Assembly: GCF_004402535.1 (NCBI RefSeq)
Contig: NZ_SOEY01000018.1
Coordinates: 62,001-126,000 of the forward strand
Origin: Cryobacterium glaciale
GTDB taxonomy: Bacteria; Actinomycetota; Actinomycetes; Actinomycetales; Microbacteriaceae
Reading direction: 5' to 3'
Length of the DNA: 64,000 nucleotides
Positions 43,854 through 52,430 of the stretch are shown in pieces. A program made the translations under genes and the position numbers. Positions within the stretch are counted from its first letter, which is position 1. Every line of letters starts with the position of its first letter. Under the pieces are notes generated by a model that saw only the letters and a program-made list of their open reading frames with translations, searched no databases and was not told the origin of the DNA.

Positions 43854-45206
43854 ATGTCAGCAACCACCGCGTCAGTTTCGACGCCGACAACACCGCTCAA
43901 TCCGAAAAGCCGCGTCATCATGGCGAGCCTCATCGGCACGACCATTGAGTTCTACGACTTCTACGTCTACGCGACCGCCGCGGTACTGGTCTTTCCGCAC
44001 CTGTTCTTTCCCACCGGCAACGAAACCACCGCGCTGCTCGCCTCTTTCGCCGTCTTCGGCGCCGCCATGGTCGCCCGACCGATCGGCGCGCTGTTCTTCG
44101 GCCACTTCGGTGACCGCAAGGGCCGCAAGGCCACCCTGGTCGGCGCGCTCCTCACGATGGGAATCGCGACCTTTTTGATCGGTCTCCTGCCGACCTACGC
44201 CATGATCGGCTGGTGGGCACCATTGATGCTCGTCATCCTGCGCCTCGCCCAGGGCTTCGCCCTCGGCGGCGAGTGGAGCGGCGCGGCCCTCGTCGCGACC
44301 GAGAACGCACCGGTCGGCAAACGCGCCTGGTACGGCACCTTCCCGCAGGTCGGCGCCCCGCTCGGCTTCATCATTGCCAACGGTCTGTTCCTCGGTCTCG
44401 CCCTGGCCCTGCCGTCGACCGACCCGACCCGTCCGTCCGAGGCATTCCTCGAGTGGGCCTGGCGAATCCCGTTCCTGTTCTCGGCCGTGATGGTCATCGT
44501 TGGACTCTGGGTGCGTCTGCGCCTGGTCGAAAGCGAGGTCTTCACCAAGGTCGTCAAGGCCGACCGCGTCGAAAAACTGCCGCTCGCAGCGGTGTTCAAG
44601 TCCAACTGGCGTGAACTCATCCTCGGCACGTTCATCATGCTCGCGACCTACGTGCTGTTCTACCTGATGACCACGTTCACGCTCAGCTACGGTCGCGCCG
44701 CAACGGATGCCCCGCTGCCGGGACTCGGATTCACCTACAACAACTTCATTCTCATGATGATTGCCGGCGTGGTGTTCTTCGGAATCTTTACTCTCGCCTC
44801 TGGCCCGTGGGCCGACAAGCACGGACGTCGCAAGACGCTCATCATCGTGACCCTGTTCATCATCGTGTTCGGCTTTCTCTTCGTGCCGCTGCTCGGCGCC
44901 GGATTCCCCGGCGTGATGCTGTTCCTCATCGTCGGCTTCTCGCTCATGGGTATGACTTTCGGCCCGATGGGCGCTCTGCTGCCCGAGCTGTTCCCGACCA
45001 GCGTGCGCTACACCGGCTCAGCGTTCGCCTACAATGTCAGCTCGATCCTGGGCGCTGCCGTGGCCCCGTTCATTGCCGTCTGGCTCTGGACGGTCGGCGG
45101 GGGCAGCCCGTTCTGGGTCGGCATCTACCTCTCGATCATGGGCGCCATCACCCTGGTCGCGCTGGCTTTGAGCCGCGAAACGAAAGATCTCGACCTGCAC
45201 CGGTAG
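43854..45206 (+). CDS. MFS transporter of the metabolite:H+ symporter (MHS, ShiA/ProP) family
   Basis: This 450-residue, 12-helix permease has the MHS signature: a start with SLIGTTIEFYDFYVYATAAVLVFPHLFFP, then RPIGALFFGHFGDRKGRKATLVGALLTMG, RLAQGFALGGEWSGAALVATENAP and RIPFLFSAVMVIVGLWVRLRLVESEVF. Family members import organic acids such as shikimate, citrate, alpha-ketoglutarate or betaine with protons. The substrate cannot be chosen from sequence alone. It is monocistronic, with a large palindrome at its 3' end. Confidence 0.9.
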   Translation: MSATTASVSTPTTPLNPKSRVIMASLIGTTIEFYDFYVYATAAVLVFPHLFFPTGNETTALLASFAVFGAAMVARPIGALFFGHFGDRKGRKATLVGALLTMGIATFLIGLLPTYAMIGWWAPLMLVILRLAQGFALGGEWSGAALVATENAPVGKRAWYGTFPQVGAPLGFIIANGLFLGLALALPSTDPTRPSEAFLEWAWRIPFLFSAVMVIVGLWVRLRLVESEVFTKVVKADRVEKLPLAAVFKSNWRELILGTFIMLATYVLFYLMTTFTLSYGRAATDAPLPGLGFTYNNFILMMIAGVVFFGIFTLASGPWADKHGRRKTLIIVTLFIIVFGFLFVPLLGAGFPGVMLFLIVGFSLMGMTFGPMGALLPELFPTSVRYTGSAFAYNVSSILGAAVAPFIAVWLWTVGGGSPFWVGIYLSIMGAITLVALALSRETKDLDLHR

Positions 45207-45218
45207 GGACGTGCTCCC

Positions 45219-45271
45219 GAGAGCGGGAAAATTGTTGCTTCAGTCTCTCGAAGCCACAATTTCCCGCTCTC
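45219..45271. terminator. Large imperfect palindrome between convergent genes
   Basis: The left arm (45219-45241, beginning GAGAGCGGGAAA) and the right arm (45250-45271, ending TTTCCCGCTCTC) pair over about 22 positions with one bulge and one mismatch, leaving an eight-base loop. It lies between the MFS gene and the convergent ABC-2 permease remnant. It probably works as a bidirectional terminator and may be a dispersed repeat. Confidence 0.65.
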
Positions 45272-45276
45272 GTGCG

Positions 45277-45692
45277 TTAATCGAGGAAGAGTGCACGGAG
45301 GCGTCTGGTGGTCAGCACCAGGCCGAAAGCAATCATCACCAGGTAGTACAGCACGTGCCAGAGCAGCCCGGCATCCACCTGCCCCGTGGTCAGGGCGCGC
45401 ACGAGCTCAACGCCGTGCCAGAGCGGCAGCGCCTGCATCACGAGCAGGAATCCGGTCGCGTAGAGCAGCCCGCGTGCCAGGGCGAGCGAGATCTCGGCGA
45501 GCGCCACGTCGAGCGGGCCGAGCGAGGTGGCCAGCATGCCCTCGTAGAGCTTGGCGAACTGCATCTTGAAGAACACGTTCCAGGTCGAGCCGTAGATCGC
45601 GCCGTTCATCGCGGCGACCGCGAGCAGGGCCGGGGCGATGAACGCGGCGTACGGCACATTCCGGCCGTCGTCAGTCTGCACCTGGCCGATCA
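45277..45692 (-). pseudogene. Remnant of a second ABC-2 type permease, with internal deletion
   Basis: From LIGQVQTDDGRNVPYAAFIAPALLAVAAMNGAIYGSTWNVFFKMQFAKLYEGMLATSLGPLDVALAEIS the frame follows NodJ/DrrB-type permeases. It then passes straight from GFLLVMQAL to PLWHGVELVRALTTG, skipping the roughly 70 residues that normally lie between. The first roughly 60 residues are also missing. No start codon suits the homologous part. The open frame upstream of 45692 is the shadow of the neighbouring remnant. Probably non-functional. Confidence 0.7.
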
Positions 45693-46123
45693 GGTCCCGA
45701 GGCCGAGCCGCAGCCAGATCGGCTCCGACATGCCATAGGCGAAGACGCGGGACAACTCGGTGCCGTGCCAGAGCGGCGAGATCCAGCCGATCCACTGCAG
45801 ATACGGCGGCAGCACATCGAGGGGAAAAAACGTGCCGGAGAACAGGGTCATCGGCAGGATCCCGAAGCGCTGCACCATGGCAAGTTGGCCGGTGTCGTCG
45901 TTGAGGGTGGTCGTATAGGCCATCACGAACGCGCCGAAAGAAAGGCCGGTGAGCAACGCGATCGGCACCGCGACGAATCCGAGCGCGCCCGGTACCGCAC
46001 CGAAGACCAGCATGAAGACGCAGTAGACCAGGAGCCGTAGCGACGGGTACGCGCAGCCTGCGCTACCGCCGCAGCCAGCACCGCCTCCGCCTCAGGGCGG
46101 ATGCTGTCGCTCGCGCCGCTCAC
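45690..46123 (-). pseudogene. Remnant of a first ABC-2 type permease, frameshifted and deleted
   Basis: A GTG at 46123 overlaps the ATPase stop and starts MSGASDSIRPEAEAVLAAAVAQAARTRRYG. After about 30 residues the homologous frame changes to RLLVYCVFMLVFGAVPGALGFVAVPIALLTGLSFGAFVMAYTTTLNDDTGQLAMVQRFGILPMTLFSGTFFPLDVLPPYLQWIGWISPLWHGTELSRVFAYGMSEP. This corresponds only to the C-terminal half of a NodJ-type permease. About 120 residues, with several helices, are missing at the join. The frame ends at a TGA (45690) where it runs into the second permease. Confidence 0.7.
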
Positions 46124-47046
46124 TCGATCAGGTTTCTGCCGGTGAGCCGCAGAAACACGTCTTCGAGGCTGGAGCGGCGCACGAGGCTGGTGAGCGGGCG
46201 GAGGCCGACCGCGGTCATCCGCTCTAATTCTTTCTCACCGCTGTCGCTGTAGACCAGGATCCGGTCGGGCAGCACCTCGACCCGTTCGCCGAAGCCTTCA
46301 ATTCGACCGGCGACCTCGGCATTCTGGGTGGAGCCGAAACGCACCTCGAGCACTTCGCGGGAGGAGTAACGCCGAATGAGGTCGGCCGGGGAACCCTCGG
46401 CCATGATGCGGCCCTGGTCGACGACGATGAGGCGGTCGCCGAGCTGTTCGGCTTCGTCCATATAGTGGGTGGTGACCAGCAGGATCGTGCCCTGCTCCTT
46501 CAGCCGAAACAGGCGGTCCCACAGAATGTGGCGCGCCTGCGGGTCGAGGCCGGTCGTGGGCTCGTCGAGCAGCAGCAGGCGCGGGTCGTTGATGAGGGCC
46601 CTGGCGATGGTGAGACGCCGTTTCATGCCGCCGGAGAGGTCATCGACCTTGGCCGTGGCCTTGTCGGCAAGCTGGGCGAACTCGAGCAGTTCGTCGGCGC
46701 GACGAGCCACCCGGGCGCGCGGCAGCCCGAAGTAGCGACCGTAGACCAGCAGGTTCTCGCGCACCTTCAATTCCAGGTCGAGATTGTTCTCCTGCGGCAC
46801 GACACCGAGCTGCGAACGAATCTCGGGACCGTACGCGTTAGGGTCGAGACCGAGCACGCGCAGGTCGCCGCTCGTGCGCGTGGAAACCGCGCCGATCATG
46901 CGCATCGTCGTGGACTTTCCGGCGCCGTTGGGCCCGAGCAGCCCGAAGGACTCCCCCGAGGCCACCTCGAAACTGATGCCGTCGACGGCAACGAAATCCT
47001 GGTAGCGCTTGACGAGGTTCTCGGTGACGATGACAGGGCCTGGCAC
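46120..47046 (-). CDS. ABC transporter ATP-binding protein (NodI/DrrA-like)
   Basis: This 308-residue ATPase is intact: Walker A GPNGAGKSTTMRM, signature LSGGMKRRLTIARALINDP, Walker [15 protein letters not shown] and switch His in LLVTTHYMDEAEQL, with the DrrA-type C-terminal domain. It would drive export through ABC-2 permeases. Both permease genes downstream are decayed, so the ATPase may be without a working partner or may serve another one. The start is GTG at 47046. Motif conservation suggests that any loss of the partners was recent. Confidence 0.9.
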   Translation of the reverse strand: MPGPVIVTENLVKRYQDFVAVDGISFEVASGESFGLLGPNGAGKSTTMRMIGAVSTRTSGDLRVLGLDPNAYGPEIRSQLGVVPQENNLDLELKVRENLLVYGRYFGLPRARVARRADELLEFAQLADKATAKVDDLSGGMKRRLTIARALINDPRLLLLDEPTTGLDPQARHILWDRLFRLKEQGTILLVTTHYMDEAEQLGDRLIVVDQGRIMAEGSPADLIRRYSSREVLEVRFGSTQNAEVAGRIEGFGERVEVLPDRILVYSDSGEKELERMTAVGLRPLTSLVRRSSLEDVFLRLTGRNLIE

Positions 47047-47115
47047 AGTGCCCCACTGTAGACCGCAGGCCCGACATTGGGGATTGTTCGCAGCGATGGC
47101 GGTTAAGATCTACGA

Positions 47116-49071
47116 GTGACTACCGCTACCCGTATGCCTGAAACTCCCGCTTCATCTGCTTCGCCGACCGCTGTGAAACCTCCCCGCGGCCGACGTGGCC
47201 GACCAGCTCCCACCGGGCCACGCGCGAAATTCAGCCAGCTACTGCCCTACCTGTTCGAGCACAAGAAGGTGCTCAGCGTCGTCATCGTTTTGAGCGTGCT
47301 CGGCGCCGCCGCGAGTCTCGCCCAGCCGCTGCTCGTGAGCCAGGTCATCACGATCGTGCAGGCCGGCGATCCGCTCGGCTCCCTCGTCGGTGTGCTCATC
47401 GCCCTCGTGGTGATTTCGGGGCTGATCAGCGGTTACCAGCACTACCTGCTGCAGCGCACCGGCGAGGGCGTCGTGCTCTCGAGCCGACGCAAGCTCGTCG
47501 GACGTCTGCTGCGCCTGCCGATCAGCGAGTTCGACGCGCGTCGCACCGGAGACCTCGTCTCGCGTGTCGGCAGCGACACCACCCTGCTGCGCGCGGTGCT
47601 CACCCAGGGCCTGGTCGAAGCGATCGGCGGATCGCTGACCTTCATCGGCGCGCTCGTGGCGATGCTCATCATCGACCCGGTGCTGCTCGGCCTGACCGTG
47701 CTCGTCATCGCCGTGTCGGTGGTCACCGTCACGCTGCTGTCTAGGCGTATTCGCACCGCCAGCACCGCCGCCCAGGTCAAGGTCGGTGACCTCGCCGCGA
47801 GCGTCGAACGTGCCATCAGCGCCATTCGCACCGTGCGGGCTTCCAATGCGACCGAACGCGAAGTCGCTGTCATCGAGGAGGACGCCCGTGGCGCCTGGCG
47901 CATGGGCATCAAGGTCGCCAAGATCAGCGCCCTCGTCGTGCCGATCGCCGGCATCGCCATGCAGGTGTCGTTTCTCGTGGTGCTTGGCGTCGGCGGATTT
48001 CGGGTTGCGAGCGACGCCATCACGATCGCCGATCTGGTGGCGTTCATTCTGTTCCTGTTCATGATGATCATGCCGCTCGGCCAGTTCTTCGGCGCGATCA
48101 CCTCGGTCAACTCGGCGCTCGGTGCGCTCGGCCGCATCCAGGAGATCATCGATCTGCCCGCCGAGGACCAGTTCGACCGCCAGATCGCCCCACTCGCGAT
48201 GACCGTCGGCGCCGCCAACGAGAAGGTCCGCCCCGAAGCCGCCGCGATCAGCTTCGAGAACGTACACTTCGGCTACGCGGCGGCGGCGGTCGACGCCGAG
48301 GCAGGCGCCGCAGCAACGGATGCCGCCACCACGGTTGCCGACAGCCCGGTTGCCGACAGCGCCGCCGACTCGCCCGCCACCACGGAGCAGCGCCCGGTGC
48401 TCAGGGGAGTCTCCTTCAGCGCCCCGCGCGGGCTGCGCACCGCACTCGTCGGGCCGAGCGGCGCCGGCAAGAGCACGATCCTCGCCCTGATCGAGCGGTT
48501 CTACGACGTCTCCGATGGCACGGTGCGGCTGGGCGGGCTGGACATCCGTTCGCTGGATCGCACCGCGTTGCGCTCCCAGATCGGCTATGTCGAGCAGGAC
48601 GCCCCGGTACTCGCCGGGTCGCTGCGCGACAACCTGAAGCTGGCGACGCCCGATGCCACCGACGACGAGTGCGTCGCCGTGCTGCACGCGGTCAACCTCG
48701 GCGAAGTGCTCGACCGCGATCCCGCCGGGCTGGGAGCCGCGGTCGGCGAGTCGGGTGTGAAACTCTCCGGTGGCGAACGCCAGCGGCTCGCGATTGCGCG
48801 GGCGCTGCTCGCGGCGCCGCCTATTCTGCTGCTCGACGAATCGACGTCGAGTCTCGACGGCAAGAACGAGCAGATGATGCGGGAGGCCATCGACGCCGTC
48901 GCGGCCGACCGCACCCTCATCGTCATCGCGCACCGCCTGTCGACCGTGGTCGACAGCGACCAGATCGTGGTGCTCGACCACGGGCAGGTCGTCGGCGTGG
49001 GCACCCACTCCGAGCTCGTCGTCTCTACCCCCCTCTACCGCGACCTGGCGAAGCACCAGCTGCTGGTCTAA
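47116..49071 (+). CDS. ABC exporter with fused membrane and ATPase domains (multidrug/lipid type)
   Basis: This 651-residue half-transporter has six helices (residues about 45-335), GEGVVLSSRRKLVGRLLRLPISEFDARRTGDLVSRVGSD as the coupling region and a complete ATPase: Walker A GPSGAGKSTILALIE, signature LSGGERQRLAIARALLAAP, Walker B ILLLDESTSSLD and His in IAHRLST. An unusual Ala/Asp/Ser-rich stretch of about 40 residues, with a repeated VADS, splits the ATPase domain between FENVHFGY and PVLRGVSF. It should act as a homodimer exporting drugs or lipids. The start is GTG at 47116. Confidence 0.92.
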   Translation: MTTATRMPETPASSASPTAVKPPRGRRGRPAPTGPRAKFSQLLPYLFEHKKVLSVVIVLSVLGAAASLAQPLLVSQVITIVQAGDPLGSLVGVLIALVVISGLISGYQHYLLQRTGEGVVLSSRRKLVGRLLRLPISEFDARRTGDLVSRVGSDTTLLRAVLTQGLVEAIGGSLTFIGALVAMLIIDPVLLGLTVLVIAVSVVTVTLLSRRIRTASTAAQVKVGDLAASVERAISAIRTVRASNATEREVAVIEEDARGAWRMGIKVAKISALVVPIAGIAMQVSFLVVLGVGGFRVASDAITIADLVAFILFLFMMIMPLGQFFGAITSVNSALGALGRIQEIIDLPAEDQFDRQIAPLAMTVGAANEKVRPEAAAISFENVHFGYAAAAVDAEAGAAATDAATTVADSPVADSAADSPATTEQRPVLRGVSFSAPRGLRTALVGPSGAGKSTILALIERFYDVSDGTVRLGGLDIRSLDRTALRSQIGYVEQDAPVLAGSLRDNLKLATPDATDDECVAVLHAVNLGEVLDRDPAGLGAAVGESGVKLSGGERQRLAIARALLAAPPILLLDESTSSLDGKNEQMMREAIDAVAADRTLIVIAHRLSTVVDSDQIVVLDHGQVVGVGTHSELVVSTPLYRDLAKHQLLV

Positions 49072-49085
49072 CCCGCCGCGCCGGT

Positions 49086-49166
49086 ACGCAACGCCGGTAG
49101 ATCTGCGACACGCCGCGTCGATTGACGTGCGATGACGGCGTTTCGCAATTCTTACCGGCGTTACGT
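49086..49166. terminator. Long imperfect palindrome between convergent ABC exporter and mannosidase genes
   Basis: The left arm (49086-49119, containing AACGCCGGTA, GCGA and ACGCCG) and the right arm (49131-49166, containing CGGCGTTTCGC and TACCGGCGTT) are inverted copies with a few mismatches. The right arm includes the mannosidase stop codon. It probably terminates transcription from both sides. Its size and two-block structure suggest a dispersed intergenic repeat. Confidence 0.6.
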
Positions 49167-52100
49167 GCGCCGATAGCGCAGCGTCAGCAGCTGGAACGGG
49201 CGCAACTCCAGCGTCACGGCGGCGTCATCGGTCGCGATCACGGCAACCGGGGCGACGCGGCGTTCGAGCAGGTCGGTCTCGTAGGCCGGGGCCGCCTCGA
49301 ACGAGCGGATGACCCGCGCCAGCGCTCGGGTTCCGTGTGCCTCGTAGACCCGTAGGATTACGTCGCCGCTGTCGTCTTCGGCGAGCTTGACGGCCTCGAT
49401 CACCAGGGCCGGATTGTCGACCGTGAAGAGCGGCTCGATGTGCGCGGCACCCACACCGGCCACCGTGCGCAGGGGAAGGTTCAGTCGGTAGCCTTCATAT
49501 ACCGCATCGGGAATACTTGCTCCGACGCGCAGGGTGACGCGCAGGCTATGGCCGCCCTGGTCTGCGTTCGGGTCGGGGTAGACCGGCGCCCGCAGCAGTG
49601 ACAAGGCGATGGTGGTGCCGACGCAGGGTGCTCCTGAGGCAGCAAATACGGTGCGGCTGATCGCGTGGCCGTAGGTGGAATCGTTGGCGACGGCCACGCC
49701 GAAACCGGGCTCACCGACGTGGACCCAGCGGTGTGCGACGGTTTCCGAACGGGCGGCGTCCCACGACGTGTTCGCATGCGTTGCACGGAATATATGCCCG
49801 AACTGAATCTCGGAGGCGGCCCGGCCTGCCGTGACGTCGAGGGCAAAGTTCAGGCGCAACAGCTTCTGGCGTTCGTGCCAGTCGATGTCGAACGCGAGGT
49901 CGATGGCACTCGACTCACCGGCCAGGATGACGTCTTCGATCACCGACGATGACCCGAACCGGCGGGTGATGCGCACCCCGACCTGGCCGACCGAAAGCCC
50001 GTCGATCTTCTCCACCGACTCGGCATCGGTGAGCGCCTCGAACAGGCGCGCGTGCGGGGTGTCGAGGTCCCAGGCATCCCACTGGGTGGGGGTGTCTCGG
50101 TGCAGGGTGAGTAGGTTGGCCCGCACGCCGCGCGGCACGACCTCGCGTGCGGCGTGGCGGTCGTAGACCGAGCTGAACAAGCCGTCGGTAGCGATCGTCA
50201 CCCGCACGTGCCGGTTCGACAGCAGCCAGCCGGCGGGGGTGCGGGCGATCGTTGCCCCGGCGAGCGGCTCTGCACTGGGCGGAAGGCCGCCGAGCGCCGG
50301 CACACCGTCGAGGCTGTACGGCCCGGCGTTCAGCACGACCGCGCCGGCACCCGGTCCGCACAGCGCCCGAACGACGGCCTCGATCACCCCCGCCAGCACC
50401 CCAGCGACCCGCGCATACTCGCGCTCCGCCTGCTGATGCACCCAAGCGATCGATGACCCCGGAAGAATGTCATGAAACTGGTGCAGCAACACCGTCTGCC
50501 ACGCGTTCTCGAGGGCCGCACGTGGATATTCCATCCCCAGCCGCACGAGAGCCGTGGTCGCCCACAGCTCCGCCTCCCGCAGGAGGTGTTCGCTGCGCCG
50601 GTTGCCCTGCTTGGTGCGCGCCTGCGAGGTGAGGGTGCCGCGGTGGAATTCGAGGTATAGCTCGCCCGCCCATACCGGCGGCGCCGCATATTCCGCCTCG
50701 GCGACCTCGAAGAACCACCGCGGGCTCGACAGCTCTACCATCGGTGAGCCCTCGAGTGATGCCGTGCGGTGCGCGGCGGCGATCATCTCCTCGGTCGGCC
50801 CACCGCCTCCGTCGCCCCAGCCGAACGGCACGAGCGAGGTGTTCGCGGCGCCCTTCTCCGCGAACAGTCGCTCGGCGCGGGCCAGTTCGCGCCCGGAAAG
50901 TTGCGCGTTGTAGTCGGCGACCGGCGGAAAGTGCGTGAAGATGCGGCTGCCGTCGATGCCCTCCCAGAGAAAGCTGTGATGCGGGAACACGTTGGTGTCG
51001 TTCCAGGACAGTTTCTGGGTGAGAAACCAGCGGCTGCCGGCCGCCCGCACGATCTGCGGCAGCGCCGCGGAGTAGCCGAAGGAATCGGGCAGCCAGACCT
51101 CGAGCGGTTCGACCCCAAACTCCTCGATGAAGAACCTCTTGCCGGCCACGAACTGCCGGGCCAGTGCCTCGCCGCCGGGCATGTTGGTGTCAGATTCGAC
51201 CCACATGCCACCGACCGGCACGAAATTGCCGGCCGCGACGGCCCGCCGTACCCGCTCGAACAGGTCCGGGTAGAACTGCGCCAGCCAGGCGTACTGCTGC
51301 GCCGACGAGGCCGCGAACACAAAATCGGGGTGCCGATCGATCAGGTCGAGCGCGTTGGAGAAGGTGCGTGCGACCTTGCGCACGGTTTCCCGCACCGGCC
51401 ACAGCCAGGCGCTGTCGATGTGCGCGTGCCCGACCGCGTGCACCCGATGGGCGCTCGCGTTGGCCGGGCTCGCGAGTACGTCGGCGAGGGCAGCCCGACC
51501 GGCCAGCGCCGTGCCGGCCACGTCGTCGGGGTCGAGCAGGTCGAGGCAGCGTTCGAGCGCGCGCAGAATGTTCGCCCGGCGCGGTTGGGCGGCAGGCAGC
51601 TCGCGGCGCAGGCTGTCGAGCGTGACGATATCTTGCGCGAGGTGCCAGACCTGCGTGTCGCGGACCGCGACATCCGCTTGTCGCAGCAGGTAGAGCGGTG
51701 CGCTGCCAGCCGTGGCGAGGTCGCCGAGCGGAGTGGGGCTGAAGCTGAAGTCGCCGGCGATGTTGGGGTTGGCGGCAGCCTCGATGTAGAGGTCGATCCG
51801 AGTATCGGTCACCGCGACCGTGCGGTTCAACGACTCGATTCCCTTGAGCAGGCGACCGGCGGGGCTGTAGGCGGTTCCCTCGGCCTGAAACCCCGGCACC
51901 GCGATCGTGAACCCCAGGTCGATGACGACCTCGATGCGAGTCTCGGCCAGGCCGGCCCACTTCGGCGGCACCAGCCCGCTGAGGTGAAACCAGACGGTGC
52001 CCCACGGCCGCCCCCACGGCGAGCCCACGGCGAATGGCGTGAACGGATGCGAGACCGCCTCGGCAAACGAGACCGGCTCCCCCGGCGCCGCCCAGGCGGT

Positions 52101-52199
52101 GACCGTGAGCGGGGAGGTGGCCCGATAGATCGCCGGCTGCAGCCGCTCGCGAACGAACCGGTTCAGCCGAGCCTCGACGAGTGCGCTGTCGTCATGCAT
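49161..52199 (-). CDS. Alpha-mannosidase, glycoside hydrolase family 38
   Basis: This 1012-residue enzyme has an N-terminal jelly-roll region (GSPWGRPWGTVWFHLSGLVPP). The GH38 catalytic domain follows with zinc ligands in HAVGHAHIDSAWLWPVRETVRK and the nucleophile Asp in EVWLPDSFGYSAALPQI. A helical middle domain has LHQFHDILPGSSIAWVHQQAEREY, and long beta domains end the protein. No signal peptide is seen, so it acts in the cytoplasm on mannosides or short mannans. It stands alone, with a remarkable palindrome cluster upstream. It may recycle mannose units that the GDP-mannose pathway at 25-27 kb also uses. Confidence 0.93.
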   Translation of the reverse strand: MHDDSALVEARLNRFVRERLQPAIYRATSPLTVTAWAAPGEPVSFAEAVSHPFTPFAVGSPWGRPWGTVWFHLSGLVPPKWAGLAETRIEVVIDLGFTIAVPGFQAEGTAYSPAGRLLKGIESLNRTVAVTDTRIDLYIEAAANPNIAGDFSFSPTPLGDLATAGSAPLYLLRQADVAVRDTQVWHLAQDIVTLDSLRRELPAAQPRRANILRALERCLDLLDPDDVAGTALAGRAALADVLASPANASAHRVHAVGHAHIDSAWLWPVRETVRKVARTFSNALDLIDRHPDFVFAASSAQQYAWLAQFYPDLFERVRRAVAAGNFVPVGGMWVESDTNMPGGEALARQFVAGKRFFIEEFGVEPLEVWLPDSFGYSAALPQIVRAAGSRWFLTQKLSWNDTNVFPHHSFLWEGIDGSRIFTHFPPVADYNAQLSGRELARAERLFAEKGAANTSLVPFGWGDGGGGPTEEMIAAAHRTASLEGSPMVELSSPRWFFEVAEAEYAAPPVWAGELYLEFHRGTLTSQARTKQGNRRSEHLLREAELWATTALVRLGMEYPRAALENAWQTVLLHQFHDILPGSSIAWVHQQAEREYARVAGVLAGVIEAVVRALCGPGAGAVVLNAGPYSLDGVPALGGLPPSAEPLAGATIARTPAGWLLSNRHVRVTIATDGLFSSVYDRHAAREVVPRGVRANLLTLHRDTPTQWDAWDLDTPHARLFEALTDAESVEKIDGLSVGQVGVRITRRFGSSSVIEDVILAGESSAIDLAFDIDWHERQKLLRLNFALDVTAGRAASEIQFGHIFRATHANTSWDAARSETVAHRWVHVGEPGFGVAVANDSTYGHAISRTVFAASGAPCVGTTIALSLLRAPVYPDPNADQGGHSLRVTLRVGASIPDAVYEGYRLNLPLRTVAGVGAAHIEPLFTVDNPALVIEAVKLAEDDSGDVILRVYEAHGTRALARVIRSFEAAPAYETDLLERRVAPVAVIATDDAAVTLELRPFQLLTLRYRRT

Positions 52200-52333
52200 G
52201 CTGGCATCCTACGACCGGCGCGCCCCCGCCGCGCTGCCGGTTCACAGCGGATGCCCGTGCGACCCCGGTCAACCGCACGAGCGGGGCGCCGGGCCCACCT
52301 TGCGACACCGGGCCCACGATAGATCATGGGCCC

Positions 52334-52359
52334 GCTTTCCGGGCCCGGGCCCGGAAAGC
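52334..52359. repeat. Perfect 26-base palindrome in a GGGCCC-rich cluster
   Basis: GCTTTCCGGGCCC is followed at once by its exact reverse complement, with no loop. In the 60 bases on its left GGGCCC occurs three more times, including an inverted CGGGCCCA / TGGGCCCG pair spaced by ten bases. The cluster is about 100-135 bases upstream of the mannosidase start and next to the pckG terminator. It may be an operator array or a cruciform-forming site. Confidence 0.7.
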
Positions 52360-52385
52360 AGTGGGGGTTTCTGGTGGACACGCAC

Positions 52386-52416
52386 ATGGCCCCGTCACCG
52401 GAAGTGACGGGGCCAT
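52386..52416 (-). terminator. Terminator hairpin after pckG
   Basis: ATGGCCCCGTCAC (52386-52398) and GTGACGGGGCCAT (52404-52416) form a perfect 13-bp stem with a five-base loop, starting 14 bases after the pckG stop. There is no strong T-run on the minus side (GTGCGTGT follows). Confidence 0.75.
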
Positions 52417-52430
52417 TCGTGCTGCGGAAG

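Noticed and set aside
47239-49056. A 605-codon frame on the minus strand
   Set aside because: It is antisense to the ABC exporter and rich in Asp/Glu/Gly/Arg, as expected from complementing GC-rich codons.
52334-52359. The 26-base palindrome as a replication origin or attachment site
   Set aside because: No DnaA boxes, AT-rich unwinding region, integrase gene or duplicated flank is nearby.
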